A model generated the notes under the pieces. The model searched no databases and was not told where the DNA came from. It saw only the letters and a list, made by a program, of their open reading frames with translations. Position numbers and translations under genes: made by a program. A stretch of DNA of 64,000 bases from Bacillus sp. 522_BSPC. GTDB taxonomy: Bacteria; Bacillota; Bacilli; Bacillales; Cytobacillaceae. Each line of letters starts with the position of its first letter. Positions within the stretch are counted from its first letter, which is position 1. Location of the stretch: NCBI RefSeq assembly GCF_001076885.1, contig NZ_JVDT01000118.1:1-64000 (forward strand). Reading direction: 5' to 3'. Positions 44,932-54,075 of this stretch are shown piece by piece.

Positions 44932-45789
44932 ATGAAAAAAATTTCAATCATATTACCAGTTTTTAATGGAGAAAAATATATAAGAAAATTAATTGATAAA
45001 ATTAGGTTGCAGAAGATAGAAAATGATTTTGAAATTATTGCGGCTGTTAGCAAGTCAAATGATCGCAGTCTTGAACTTTGTGAGCAATTATGTGACATAA
45101 CTTTTTTGGTTGAAAATTTTAATCATGCTAAAACAAGGCATGTAGCTGCTCTAAAGGCAAGTGGTGATATATTAGTATTTATTACACAAGATGTTACACC
45201 ATATGACCATGTTTGGTTAAAAAACTTAGTAGAACCTCTATTTGGGGATAATGATATAGTTGCAACATATTCAAAGCAAATTGCATATCCTTATGCTACT
45301 GAAACAGAAAAGCTAATGAGGCAATTTAACTATCCTGACTATGACCGTTTATGTAATAATATGACTATTGAAAAATGGGGAAGAAAAAATATATATTATT
45401 CTGATGCTTCTTCAGCTACATTAAAAGAAACTTTTTTTTCCCTGGGTGGCTATGATTTTGATGTAGGTACAAATGAAGATGTAGTATATGCTTTAAATGT
45501 TATTATTAGTGGAAAAAGTATTTTATATAACTCTAAAAGTAAAGTTTATCATAGCCATAATTTCGAAGTTGGAAGTGTTTATAAAAGATATAAGTTAATT
45601 GGTTCATTTGAAAAAAGATATCAAAATGATTTAAAAGATTATTCTTCATTAGGAGAGGGAAGAAAATTATTATATTTTTTATTAAAAAATCTATTGAAAA
45701 GATTTAAAATAAAAGATTTATTGTTGCTAGGTATTGATTTACTTACAAGATATCTGGGATATAAAAAAGGCTATTCTATGAAATTATAA
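44932..45789 (+). CDS. GT2 glycosyltransferase, rhamnosyltransferase-like
   Basis: A 285-residue GT2 enzyme with ISIILPVFNGEKYIRKLIDK, then NFNHAKTRHVAALKASGD and FITQDVTPYDHVWLKNL. The FNHxxTRx and TQDxxP pattern is typical of dTDP-rhamnose-dependent rhamnosyltransferases. The dTDP-rhamnose operon starts 324 bp downstream, so donor supply is on site. AGAGGTGGG precedes ATG 44932. The function is inferred from subfamily motif and neighbours. Confidence 0.83.
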   Translation: MKKISIILPVFNGEKYIRKLIDKIRLQKIENDFEIIAAVSKSNDRSLELCEQLCDITFLVENFNHAKTRHVAALKASGDILVFITQDVTPYDHVWLKNLVEPLFGDNDIVATYSKQIAYPYATETEKLMRQFNYPDYDRLCNNMTIEKWGRKNIYYSDASSATLKETFFSLGGYDFDVGTNEDVVYALNVIISGKSILYNSKSKVYHSHNFEVGSVYKRYKLIGSFEKRYQNDLKDYSSLGEGRKLLYFLLKNLLKRFKIKDLLLLGIDLLTRYLGYKKGYSMKL

Positions 45790-46112
45790 AGAATGGATTA
45801 AATTGTACTAAAATGTACTTAGAAAGTTTTGAGTAGAAGAATTAGATTAAAGTGTATGATTTTATATATAATATTTAGGCATTCACATATTAAGTAATTG
45901 AAGCTCATGTTTGCAAAAATCTGATTTTTTGATAATGATACTGTGAATGCTTTTTCTTATTTACGATAATTATTAAACAATAATGCTAGTTTATTAAAAA
46001 TTCAACTTGAACTTCGACAAATGTTATATTGTTTCTCTTTGTTCAGAGTTATTTTGAAAGAATTACTAAAAATTTTTTATCTAGAATTTAAAATGAATTA
46101 GGAGGTAGTTTA
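45790..46112. other. Leader region of the dTDP-rhamnose operon
   Basis: 323 bp without a gene, spanning an A+T-rich block boundary. It holds a long-loop hairpin (45879-45956) and, nearer to the operon, an A+T-rich stretch where no convincing -35/-10 pair could be fixed. The ribosome site AGGAGG lies at about 46100. Confidence 0.5.
45879..45956 (+). terminator. Terminator-like hairpin before rfbA
   Basis: GCATTCACA (45879-45887) pairs with TGTGAATGC (45942-45950), followed by TTTTTCTT. The loop contains a smaller A/T stem. Together this looks like an intrinsic terminator that ends the A+T-rich cassette transcript. Confidence 0.55.
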
Positions 46113-46991
46113 ATGAAAGGTATAATTTTAGCCGGGGGAAGTGGTACTAGGCTATATCCTCTAACCCTGGTAACAAGCAAACAATTACTACCGATTAATG
46201 ATAAACCAATGATATACTATCCACTTTCTACTCTAATGCTAGCTGGTATTAAGGACATTTTAATTATTTCTACTTCTGAGGATACTCCACGTTTTGAAGC
46301 GCTTTTAGGAGATGGTTCCCAATTTGGTATTTCCTTGCAATATAAGGTGCAGCCTAAGCCAGAAGGGCTTGCTCAGGCTTTTCTGATTGGGGAAGAATTT
46401 ATCGGTAATGATTCTGTTGCGATGATATTAGGAGATAATATATATTACGGAAGCGGCATGAGAAAGATTCTTCAGCGTGCTGCTCAGAAGGAAAGTGGTG
46501 CAACCGTATTTGGCTATCATGTACAGGATCCAGAGCGATTTGGGGTAGTTGAATTTAATGAAGAAGGAAAAGTGCTTAGTGTGGAAGAGAAGCCAAAAGT
46601 GCCTAAATCTAACTATGCCATCACAGGTCTTTATTTCTATGATAACCGTGTTGTAGAGATTGCGAAGAATGTCATGCCATCCCATCGCGGAGAGCTAGAA
46701 ATCACTTCTATCAATGAAGCGTATCTTCAATTAGGGGAGCTTGATGTAGAGTTATTGGGAAGAGGGTTTACTTGGCTGGATACCGGGACGCACCAAAGTT
46801 TGTTAGATGCAGCTAACTTTGTACGTACGGTTGAAGATCATCAAGGAATCAAAATTTCCGCACCAGAAGAGATAGGTTACATAAATGGATGGATTACGAA
46901 CGATCGCTTAGTCGAACAAGGGAATTTATATGCTAAAACTGGCTATGGCCAATATCTATTAAAGGTAGCTAAAGGGCAAATTATATATTAA
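46113..46991 (+). CDS. rfbA: Glucose-1-phosphate thymidylyltransferase
   Basis: First step of dTDP-L-rhamnose synthesis: dTTP plus glucose-1-phosphate to dTDP-glucose. 292 residues with [16 protein letters not shown] at the start, [44 protein letters not shown] and [13 protein letters not shown], all standard RmlA blocks. It begins a four-gene operon rfbACDB. G+C in this operon is visibly higher than in the 38-45.8 kb block, consistent with ancestral genes. Confidence 0.97.
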   Translation: MKGIILAGGSGTRLYPLTLVTSKQLLPINDKPMIYYPLSTLMLAGIKDILIISTSEDTPRFEALLGDGSQFGISLQYKVQPKPEGLAQAFLIGEEFIGNDSVAMILGDNIYYGSGMRKILQRAAQKESGATVFGYHVQDPERFGVVEFNEEGKVLSVEEKPKVPKSNYAITGLYFYDNRVVEIAKNVMPSHRGELEITSINEAYLQLGELDVELLGRGFTWLDTGTHQSLLDAANFVRTVEDHQGIKISAPEEIGYINGWITNDRLVEQGNLYAKTGYGQYLLKVAKGQIIY

Positions 46992-47010
46992 CAGAATGAG
47001 GTATCAAGGA

Positions 47011-47577
47011 ATGCAAATTACAGAAACATTTATCCAGGGTTTAAAAGTGTTGGAACCAAAGGTTTTCGGAGATCATCGCGGATGGTTTATGGAAACGTAT
47101 AATGAAGAGAATTTAATTCAAGAAGGAATTGATATTAAATTTGTTCAGGACAATCAATCTTTTTCTGCTGCAAAAGGAACACTGCGTGGATTGCACTATC
47201 AATTAAATCCGAAAGCACAAACCAAGCTAGTTCGCTGTACAAAAGGGGCTATCTTTGATGTGGCAGTCGATATCCGCAAGGGAAGTCCGACTTTTGGAAA
47301 GTGGTTTGGTGTAGAACTTTCTGCAGAAAATAAAAAACAGTTACTGATTCCACAAGGATTCGCACATGGTTTTATGACGATTACAGATGATGTGGAAGTG
47401 CAATACAAAGTGGACAACCTGTATGCTCCAGATTGTGATCGTGGAATTATTTGGAACGATTCAGCAATCAATATTGAATGGCCGTTAGATATTACGCCTA
47501 TTCTTTCCGAAAAAGACGAAAAAGCTCCTTTTCTGAAAGATGCTGATAATAATTTCCAATATGGAGACACTAAATGA
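47011..47577 (+). CDS. rfbC: dTDP-4-dehydrorhamnose 3,5-epimerase
   Basis: Epimerises dTDP-4-keto-6-deoxyglucose at C3 and C5. 188 residues from ATG 47011 (MQITETFIQGLKVLEP), the normal N-terminus; an in-frame ATG at 46996 is less likely. Cupin fold with DHRGWFMETYN, FVQDNQSFS, GTLRGLHYQ (catalytic His) and KLVRCTKGAIFDVAVD. It overlaps rfbD by four bases (ATGA). Confidence 0.95.
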   Translation: MQITETFIQGLKVLEPKVFGDHRGWFMETYNEENLIQEGIDIKFVQDNQSFSAAKGTLRGLHYQLNPKAQTKLVRCTKGAIFDVAVDIRKGSPTFGKWFGVELSAENKKQLLIPQGFAHGFMTITDDVEVQYKVDNLYAPDCDRGIIWNDSAINIEWPLDITPILSEKDEKAPFLKDADNNFQYGDTK

Positions 47578-48428
47578 AAGTATTAGTAACAGGATACAGC
47601 GGTCAATTAGGCTATGACGTGGTTCAAGAAGGAAAACGCCGCGGGTTGGAGATGATTGGCGTCGGCAGTAAGGAGCTTGATATTACCGACGAAGAAAAAG
47701 TACACACCCTTGTACAAAAAGTAAAACCAGATGCGATTATCCATTGTGCTGCGTATACAGCAGTCGATAACGCAGAGGACAACCAAGAAGCGTGCTTTGA
47801 TGTGAACGTGAATGGCACGAAATATTTAGCAAGCGCAGCGAAAGAGGCAGATGCAAAATTCGTCTATATTTCCACAGACTATGTCTTTGAAGGAACAGGT
47901 ACAGAACCTTTTACAGAAGAAAACCCAGCATGTCCCGTTGGCTACTATGGTTTAACCAAGTATGAAGGGGAAAAAGTGGTACAAAGTTTACTTGAGAAGT
48001 ATTATATTGTGCGAATTTCTTGGGTGTTTGGCTTCAATGGCAAAAACTTCATTAAAACGATGCTGCGTTTGGCCGAAACGCGTGATGAATTAAATGTAGT
48101 GGGTGATCAGCACGGATCCCCAACCTATACCTTCGACCTGGCTAAGCTTTTGCTTGATATGGTTGAAACAGACAAATATGGTGTATATCATGCTTCCAAT
48201 GAAGGATTCACAACATGGTCCCAATTTGCTGAAGAAATTTTTAACGTGGCTGGCAAAGCTGTAAAGGTCAACAGCATTACAACTGAAGAATATCCAACAA
48301 AAGCAGTGCGTCCTAAGAACTCCAGAATGTCCAAGGACAAGTTGGAAAGAAAAGGATTTAATCGTCTTCCAGCATGGCAAGATGCTTTAAAACGATATGT
48401 AGCTGAATATCAAGAAGAGGTGAAGTAA
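47574..48428 (+). CDS. rfbD: dTDP-4-dehydrorhamnose reductase
   Basis: Last step of dTDP-L-rhamnose synthesis, NAD(P)H-dependent. 284 residues with VLVTGYSGQLGYDV, HCAAYTAVDNAE, YISTDYVFEGTG and the catalytic YGLTKYEGE (Tyr-x3-Lys). It is coupled to rfbC upstream and ends directly at the rfbB start. Nothing unusual. Confidence 0.96.
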   Translation: MKVLVTGYSGQLGYDVVQEGKRRGLEMIGVGSKELDITDEEKVHTLVQKVKPDAIIHCAAYTAVDNAEDNQEACFDVNVNGTKYLASAAKEADAKFVYISTDYVFEGTGTEPFTEENPACPVGYYGLTKYEGEKVVQSLLEKYYIVRISWVFGFNGKNFIKTMLRLAETRDELNVVGDQHGSPTYTFDLAKLLLDMVETDKYGVYHASNEGFTTWSQFAEEIFNVAGKAVKVNSITTEEYPTKAVRPKNSRMSKDKLERKGFNRLPAWQDALKRYVAEYQEEVK

Positions 48429-49448
48429 ATGGCAAAGAAGAAAGTATTAGTAACAGGTGGAGCAGGTTTTATCGGTGGAAATTTTGTTCAATATATGGTC
48501 AATAAATACCCAGATTATGATATTTATAACCTTGATTTATTAACATATGCTGGCGATTTAACGAAACATAAATCGATTGAAGAGAAAGAGAATTATCATT
48601 TTGTTAAGGCAGATATTGCGAATCGAGACGAGATTTTCGCTCTTTTTGAGAAAGAGAAATTTGATTATGTGACTCATTTTGCGGCAGAAAGTCATGTAGA
48701 CCGTTCCATTACCAATCCAGAAATTTTCGTGGTAACGAATGTATTGGGAACTCAAGTATTATTAGATGCATCAAAAGCAGTGGGCGTGACTAAATTTATT
48801 CATGTGTCCACAGATGAAGTATATGGAGAATTAGATGTTGATCCAACTACTTTCTTTACAGAAGAAACACCATTGCAGCCAAACAGTCCTTACAGTGCAA
48901 GTAAAGCATCTTCTGATATGCTGGTTCGCGCGTATCATGAGACATATGGCCTGCCAATTAATATTACTCGTTGTTCCAACAACTATGGACCATACCATTT
49001 CCCAGAGAAATTAATCCCACTAACAATTTCTCGTGTATTAAATGATCAAATGATTCCGGTGTATGGAGATGGTAAGAACATCCGTGATTGGTTGCATGTG
49101 CTAGATCATTGTGCAGCGATTGATCTTGTTCTTCATGAAGGAGTAAATGGGGAAGTATATAATGTGGGCGGACATAATGAGCGTACCAATCTAGAAGTTG
49201 TAAAAACCATCATTAGCACATTAGGCAAATCCGAAGATCTGATTGAATTTGTGACAGATCGCTTAGGACATGACAAACGCTATGCCATTGACCCGACTAA
49301 GCTAGAAGCTTTAGGTTGGAAGCCAACATATACTTTTGAATCAGGCATTGCCCATACTATTCAATGGTATTTAGATAATAAAGAATGGTGGGAGCAAATC
49401 ATTAGTGGTGAATATCAGCATTATTTTGAGAAGCAGTATACATTATAG
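48429..49448 (+). CDS. rfbB: dTDP-glucose 4,6-dehydratase
   Basis: Second step of the rhamnose pathway: dTDP-glucose to dTDP-4-keto-6-deoxyglucose. 339 residues with VLVTGGAGFIGGNFVQY, HFAAESHVDRSI, VSTDEVYGEL, YSASKASSDMLVRAY (Tyr-x3-Lys) and NITRCSNNYGPYHFPEKLIP. It starts the base after the rfbD stop. Length and motifs are normal. Confidence 0.96.
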   Translation: MAKKKVLVTGGAGFIGGNFVQYMVNKYPDYDIYNLDLLTYAGDLTKHKSIEEKENYHFVKADIANRDEIFALFEKEKFDYVTHFAAESHVDRSITNPEIFVVTNVLGTQVLLDASKAVGVTKFIHVSTDEVYGELDVDPTTFFTEETPLQPNSPYSASKASSDMLVRAYHETYGLPINITRCSNNYGPYHFPEKLIPLTISRVLNDQMIPVYGDGKNIRDWLHVLDHCAAIDLVLHEGVNGEVYNVGGHNERTNLEVVKTIISTLGKSEDLIEFVTDRLGHDKRYAIDPTKLEALGWKPTYTFESGIAHTIQWYLDNKEWWEQIISGEYQHYFEKQYTL

Positions 49449-49492
49449 ATTTCAGTATAGAAAAAATAATAATATAAAAGGAGAATTAGAAA

Positions 49493-50593
49493 ATGTATGA
49501 TTATTTAATAGTAGGTGCTGGTTTATTCGGATCAGTATTTGCTTATGAGGCAAATAAAAGAGGAAAAAAATGTCTAGTTATAGATAAAAGAAATCATATT
49601 GGTGGTAATATCTATACCGAAGAAATAGAAAGTATAAATGTACATAAATATGGTGCGCACATATTTCATACTAATGATAAAAAAATCTGGGAATATGTAA
49701 ATAGTTTTACTGAATTTAATAGATATACAAATACTCCAGTAGCAAACTATAAGGGTGAAATATATAATCTTCCTTTTAATATGAATACATTTAATAAGTT
49801 ATGGGGAGTAATTACTCCTATTGAAGCAAAGAAAAAAATAGATGAACAAAAAGAAGAGTCAGGAATAAAAGAAGCAAAGAATTTAGAAGAACAAGCGATT
49901 TCTTTAGTTGGAACAGATATATATGAAAAACTAATCAAAGGTTATACAGAAAAACAATGGGGAAGATCAGCGAAAGAATTGCCGGCATTTATTATAAAGA
50001 GATTACCTGTTCGCTTTACCTATGATAATAACTATTTCAATGATAAATATCAAGGGATTCCAGTGGGTGGTTATACTATTATTATAGAAAAAATGTTAAA
50101 AGATATTGATGTAAAACTTAATGTTGATTATTTTGGAAATAAGGAAGAGTTTGATAACTTAGCTGATAAAGTAGTATTTACAGGTATGATTGATCAGTTT
50201 TATAATTATAAATATGGAGTCTTAGAATATAGAAGTCTGCAGTTTGAGACAGAAATAATAAATCAAGATAATTATCAAGGTAATGCAGTTGTTAATTACA
50301 CGGATAGAGAAACTCCATACACAAGAATAATAGAGCATAAACACTTTGAATTTGGAACTCAAGATAAAACAGTTATTACTAAGGAATATCCTTCGGAATG
50401 GAAACCAGGTGATGAACCTTATTATCCTGTTAATAGTGACAAAAATAATGAATTATATAAAAAATATAAAGAATTGGCAGATAAAGAATCAAATGTAATA
50501 TTTGGTGGTAGGCTTGGTACTTATAAATATTATGATATGCATCAAGTGATTGGGGCAGCACTTGTTACAGTTAAAAGGGAATTTGGAGAATAA
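49493..50593 (+). CDS. glf: UDP-galactopyranose mutase
   Basis: FAD enzyme that contracts UDP-galactopyranose to UDP-galactofuranose. 366 residues: YLIVGAGLFGSVFAYEANK with the FAD-binding GxGxxG, NHIGGNIYTE, YGAHIFHTND, and the active-site YTEKQWGRSAKELP. AAGGAGAA precedes ATG 49493. It is the last gene of cluster II and, with the GlfT2-like enzyme at 40465, predicts galactofuranose in the polymer. Base composition again becomes A+T-rich. Confidence 0.95.
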   Translation: MYDYLIVGAGLFGSVFAYEANKRGKKCLVIDKRNHIGGNIYTEEIESINVHKYGAHIFHTNDKKIWEYVNSFTEFNRYTNTPVANYKGEIYNLPFNMNTFNKLWGVITPIEAKKKIDEQKEESGIKEAKNLEEQAISLVGTDIYEKLIKGYTEKQWGRSAKELPAFIIKRLPVRFTYDNNYFNDKYQGIPVGGYTIIIEKMLKDIDVKLNVDYFGNKEEFDNLADKVVFTGMIDQFYNYKYGVLEYRSLQFETEIINQDNYQGNAVVNYTDRETPYTRIIEHKHFEFGTQDKTVITKEYPSEWKPGDEPYYPVNSDKNNELYKKYKELADKESNVIFGGRLGTYKYYDMHQVIGAALVTVKREFGE

Positions 50594-50612
50594 TTTTAAT
50601 CACAAGAAATTC

Positions 50613-50770
50613 TTGGTCACAGTGACGCCTCGAATAATCTTGTTTCACATAAATGTTTCACGGGAGGCTTTGTGTGTGATTGCTGTTGGAATTTGTTAAA
50701 GAAGAAGTACAGCAAGTGTATTGTTGTCTTCTTTTTTTATTTTCATTTTGGCAGGAAATTTGATTATTTT
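50613..50770 (+). repeat. REP-like repeat A, copy 1
   Basis: A roughly 160-bp unit starting with the palindrome GTCACAGTGAC (50616-50626) and continuing GCCTCGAATAATCTTGTTTCAC, TTGTTAAAGAAGAAGTACAGCA (in parts) and an A/T-rich tail with GGCAGGAAATTTGATTATTTT. Copies 2-4 are at 50978, 51562 and 54252. It lies just after glf. Confidence 0.75.
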
Positions 50771-50840
50771 GAACTTATGGTCACAGTGCACCGAGATCTA
50801 AAAAGTAGACAATATAAATTCGGATTAGTTCAATGAACTC

Positions 50841-50945
50841 ATGGTCACAGTGACGCCCCGAAATATGTCGAGGATTGATAGAGAATTAGATTGTGTGAAT
50901 GATAAACTTAAATAGTAGTTGGATATTGGAGGGGGGTGGCGTTTT
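50841..50945 (+). repeat. Repeat B, copy 1 (transposase 3'-end remnant)
   Basis: Begins GTCACAGTGACGCCCCGAAA (50844 on) and continues AATATGTCGAGGATTGATA to TAGTTGGATATTGGAGG. It matches the 3' end of the transposase gene and its downstream sequence (53981-54075), so it is a solo copy of that end without the rest of the gene. Confidence 0.7.
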
Positions 50946-50977
50946 TCCCTTTCCAATGGCGAACCGATAATAAATTC

Positions 50978-51090
50978 TTGCTGCACAGTGAGGCACTGAA
51001 AAAATCTTGTTTCACAGGAAATTCTACGAGAGAATTTGTGTGAAATTACAGTAGGAAATTGTTAAAGGAGAAGTACAGCAGTAGAGCTAT
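50978..51090 (+). repeat. REP-like repeat A, copy 2 (diverged)
   Basis: A degenerate copy starting TTGCTGCACAGTGAGGCACTG, then ATCTTGTTTCACAGGAAATT and TTGTTAAAGGAGAAGTACAG. The palindrome is decayed to GCACAGTGAG, pointing to an older insertion. Confidence 0.6.
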
Positions 51091-51188
51091 TAAATATAAT
51101 CCTTTTTTCTCTGTAGAGAATAGTTAGTTCGAAAGGAATTTTTCTCTCTTGTATTGAAATAGTAAGTAAAAAATTATGGAGTGATACT

Positions 51189-51506
51189 ATGCCGCACTGG
51201 ACCCCAATTAAAAATGAGCCTTTTATTAATATTATGGATGACTATAGACGAGAAATTGAAAACAAAGATGCTAAAGCGACTAAAGAAATAACTAGGCAGT
51301 ACGCACACAGGTTATATCAAGAGTATGAAATTTTAAGTGAACATACAGAGAATGCAGTATATGAACATCTTTCCTACTTCGATGACTTATTAGCTGGTAT
51401 ATCAAATATGAAACATGCAAAAAAAGACATTGGTTATTATGGGAATTTTCCAAGAACATTCAACAAAAACAAATTAAATTTAGCCAGAGTAATGAGATCT
51501 CGGTAG
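51189..51506 (+). CDS. Small hypothetical protein of unknown function
   Basis: A 105-residue, Lys/Glu/Tyr-rich soluble-looking protein, predicted mostly helical (DDYRREIENKDAKATKEI, YEILSEHTENAVYEHL), with a basic C-terminus. GGAGTGA precedes the ATG, so it is probably translated. I do not recognise the family. It sits between two repeat A copies, isolated from the operons on both sides, so it may be cargo or an orphan trapped in the repeat field. Confidence 0.55.
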   Translation: MPHWTPIKNEPFINIMDDYRREIENKDAKATKEITRQYAHRLYQEYEILSEHTENAVYEHLSYFDDLLAGISNMKHAKKDIGYYGNFPRTFNKNKLNLARVMRSR

Positions 51507-51561
51507 TTAATAAAGAGATATATAAATCTAGGTTGACTCAATGACTATTGTAGAAAAGTTT

Positions 51562-51757
51562 AGGTCACAGTGAAATCCCGAATAATCTTGTTTCACAGGA
51601 AAATATTACAAGAGTGTTTTGTGGGATTGCCGATGGAATTTGTCAAAGAGAAGTACAGCAGTTATATTGTTTTCTTCTTTCTTTTTATTTTCATTTTCAT
51701 TTTTGGCAGGAAATTTGATTATTTTGTAGAATATTGAAGTGGTAGATTATATCTTTC
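51562..51757 (+). repeat. REP-like repeat A, copy 3
   Basis: Starts GGTCACAGTGAAATCCCG (51563 on), continues AATAATCTTGTTTCACAGG, TTGTCAAAGAGAAGTACAGCA and ends in GGCAGGAAATTTGATTATTTT plus TAGAATATTGAAGTGGTAGAT, the same tail seen in copy 4. It precedes the ComM-type gene by about 150 bp. Confidence 0.7.
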
Positions 51758-51910
51758 CCTCTGTTAGTTGTTCTTGTTCTAAAAAGAATTCCTTCTATTT
51801 TAACCTCGATTGATTTATCATCCTATTTTATTCTTTCTCGAATTGTTATTTCTTTCCTAGTTTATTTTCACTCATTGTACTATAAAACTAAATAGTTTGG
51901 AGGTTTTTGT

Positions 51911-53446
51911 ATGACCGTAAAGGTTTCAAGTATTGGTTTGAAAGGATTAGAGGGCTACCGTGTTCAGGTGGAGGTGCGGATATCACAGGACACGGAATCT
52001 ATGGTGATTGTTGGTTTGCCTGATGCTTCTGTTAAGGAGTCTCGAGAGAGGGTGTTGGCGTCGATTGCTCATTTTGATTTGGATGTGACGGATAAGAAGG
52101 TAGTTGTGAATCTATCTCCGCCTGATCAAAAGAAAAATGGTTCGCTATTTGATCTGGCTATCGCAATTGCTGCTTTGAAGGAACTGGGGGAGGTGAAGCG
52201 TGAGATTCCCACAGATACGGCGTTCATTGGGGCATTATCCCTTGATGGTTCGGTTGTGAGTGGAGAAGGGATACTACCTGCAGTTATTGCGGCAAGGGGA
52301 CTTGGGATCAAACGAGTGTATTTACCTTATGATTCGGTGCTGCCACTCCATATGCTACAGGATATTGAATGTATAGTTGTGTCTCATATCGAGGAAGTCG
52401 TTCAGCATTTGGAAGGGCAAGAAAGCATGCTGTCTCAACCTTCTTTTTCCTCAGAGAATCATCTAACACCAGAGATTGCCACACATCAAAAGGACTTCTG
52501 TCATGTGATTGGACATGAGAAAGCAAAAAGAGCATTAGAAATTGCTGCAGCTTGTGAGCATAATTTGCTGATGAATGGTCCTCCTGGTTGTGGAAAGAGC
52601 TTGTTAGCTGAATCTTTTCCTTCCATCCTACCTTCATTAACAAATCAAGCACAACTCGAAGTGATGAGTTTGTATCAGCTTGCTCGTGAAAAACGCATCC
52701 ATGTTCCATCTGTTCCTTTCAGACATCCCCACCATTCTGCTTCTGCTGTCGCCATTATTGGTGGTGGATCGAACCCGCGACCAGGTGAAATTTCGATGGC
52801 TCACCATGGGATTCTTTTTCTCGATGAGATTGCAGAATTCTCCAAAAAAACGCTTGATATGCTCCGTCAACCACTCGAAACAGGTGAAGTAACCATTAGC
52901 AGAGCGCATTCTACAGTGACGTATCCAGCTTCTTTTATCCTAATAGGTGCTATGAACCCTTGTCCATGTGGATACCTCGGTTCTCTTCATCATTATTGCA
53001 CCTGTTCCCAAAAGCAAATTCAAGCCTACCGAAATCGGTTGTCCGGTCCTATCTATGACCGAATGGACATCCTCTTATCCTTACAGTCAGTAAATGTTAA
53101 CGGGTCCCCAACGACGCAAGAATCCTCTAATGATATTCGTAAAAGAGTGGAAAAAGCGCGCGTGCGCCAGTATGAACGGTATCAACAAGAAGTATCCAAT
53201 GCGAAGGTTCCGTTTGACATTTTGGTGGAAACGAGTGCCTTGACAACAGAACAGAAAAAGACACTCACCCAAATTTCTTCTAAGCAAAACTGGAGCAACC
53301 GTGTTCAGATAAAAATTATCAGACTCGCAAGGACCATTTCTGATTTAGCAGGGGAAGAAAGAATAGCTGATCAAGCCATTTGGGAAGCGATGACCTTAAG
53401 ACGCTGGGGGCAGAATAAACAAACGACGATTGCGAGGGAGAAATAA
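51911..53446 (+). CDS. YifB/ComM-family Mg-chelatase-like AAA+ ATPase
   Basis: A 511-residue hexameric AAA+ protein. In Gram-negatives ComM is a branch-migration helicase that helps integrate transforming DNA; the Firmicute role is less clear. Order: N-terminal ChlI-like domain (IVGLPDASVKESRERV, residues 33-48; NLSPPDQKKNGSLFDLAIA), Walker A GPPGCGKS (about 223), HHSASAVAIIGGG, ILFLDEIAEF as Walker B, the Cys-rich loop CPCGYLG to CTC, and the C-terminal Mg_chelatase_C domain ending MTLRRW. The stop TAA overlaps the ATG of the transposase as TAATG. Its codon use is more G+C-balanced than the flanking repeats. Confidence 0.93.
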   Translation: MTVKVSSIGLKGLEGYRVQVEVRISQDTESMVIVGLPDASVKESRERVLASIAHFDLDVTDKKVVVNLSPPDQKKNGSLFDLAIAIAALKELGEVKREIPTDTAFIGALSLDGSVVSGEGILPAVIAARGLGIKRVYLPYDSVLPLHMLQDIECIVVSHIEEVVQHLEGQESMLSQPSFSSENHLTPEIATHQKDFCHVIGHEKAKRALEIAAACEHNLLMNGPPGCGKSLLAESFPSILPSLTNQAQLEVMSLYQLAREKRIHVPSVPFRHPHHSASAVAIIGGGSNPRPGEISMAHHGILFLDEIAEFSKKTLDMLRQPLETGEVTISRAHSTVTYPASFILIGAMNPCPCGYLGSLHHYCTCSQKQIQAYRNRLSGPIYDRMDILLSLQSVNVNGSPTTQESSNDIRKRVEKARVRQYERYQQEVSNAKVPFDILVETSALTTEQKKTLTQISSKQNWSNRVQIKIIRLARTISDLAGEERIADQAIWEAMTLRRWGQNKQTTIAREK

Positions 53447-54018
53447 TGCCCTATAAGAAACGAGTGTATACACCAGAGCGATTTTATCATATTGTTTCCA
53501 GAGGAAATCGACGTGACCCTTTGTTTCGGAATGCCAGTGATTTTCAAGCATTTCTTCATATCCTAACACAACTCTACGAAAAGTACCCCTTTGAAATCGC
53601 CTCCTATTGCCTTATGAATAATCATTTCCATTTACAATTGCGTTCTAGTGAAGTGCCCATTTCAAAGCTAATGGCACTGATCAATAAACGTTATGCCAAT
53701 TACTATAACACCAAATACCGTTTAACAGGCCATGTCTTTGAAAAACGGTTTTATGACAAAAGAATTGACGACAAAGAAGGAATGTTAAAAGTTAGCCGTT
53801 ATATACACCTTAACCCAGTTGAGGCGAGGATGGTTAAGCTGGCAGAATACTATCCTTGGAGTAGCTATCAATATTATAAGGATAAGCATTCTACAGTACC
53901 TTGTTTTATGAATGTGAATTTTTTACTAGATTATTATGAAGGATCATTGACACAGAAACGGGAAAAGTACTGTAGTCTTCTTGGTCACAGGGACGACCCG
54001 AAATATGTCGAAGATTGA
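53446..54018 (+). CDS. REP-associated Y1-type transposase (RAYT/TnpA_REP)
   Basis: A 190-residue HUH endonuclease of the Y1 transposase family. Motifs: YHIVSRGNRRDPLFRN at the start, CLMNNHFHLQLR with the HUH pair (His-Phe-His), and the catalytic Tyr within INKRYANYYNTKYR, then SRYIHLNPVEARMV. These proteins nick and copy short palindromic REP elements. Translation is coupled to the upstream ATPase by TAATG. The last codons (GHRDDPKYVED) lie in the repeat B sequence containing GGTCACAGGGACGAC. Repeats with the palindrome GTCACAGTGAC nearby are its likely substrates. Confidence 0.9.
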   Translation: MPYKKRVYTPERFYHIVSRGNRRDPLFRNASDFQAFLHILTQLYEKYPFEIASYCLMNNHFHLQLRSSEVPISKLMALINKRYANYYNTKYRLTGHVFEKRFYDKRIDDKEGMLKVSRYIHLNPVEARMVKLAEYYPWSSYQYYKDKHSTVPCFMNVNFLLDYYEGSLTQKREKYCSLLGHRDDPKYVED

Positions 54019-54075
54019 TAATAGAAAATTAGAATGAGGAGTGATAAACTGAAATAGTAGTTGGATATTGGAGGT
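53981..54075 (+). repeat. Repeat B, copy 2 (overlaps transposase 3' end)
   Basis: GGTCACAGGGACGACCCGAA then ATATGTCGAAGATTGATA (transposase stop at 54016-54018) and GTAGTTGGATATTGGAGG. Counterpart of the solo copy at 50841. Confidence 0.7.

Noticed and set aside
51776-51789. GTTCTAAAAAGAAT upstream of the ComM-type gene as a SinR site
   Set aside because: The half-site spacing differs from the other palindromes and it lies in a T-rich stretch, so it is likely chance.
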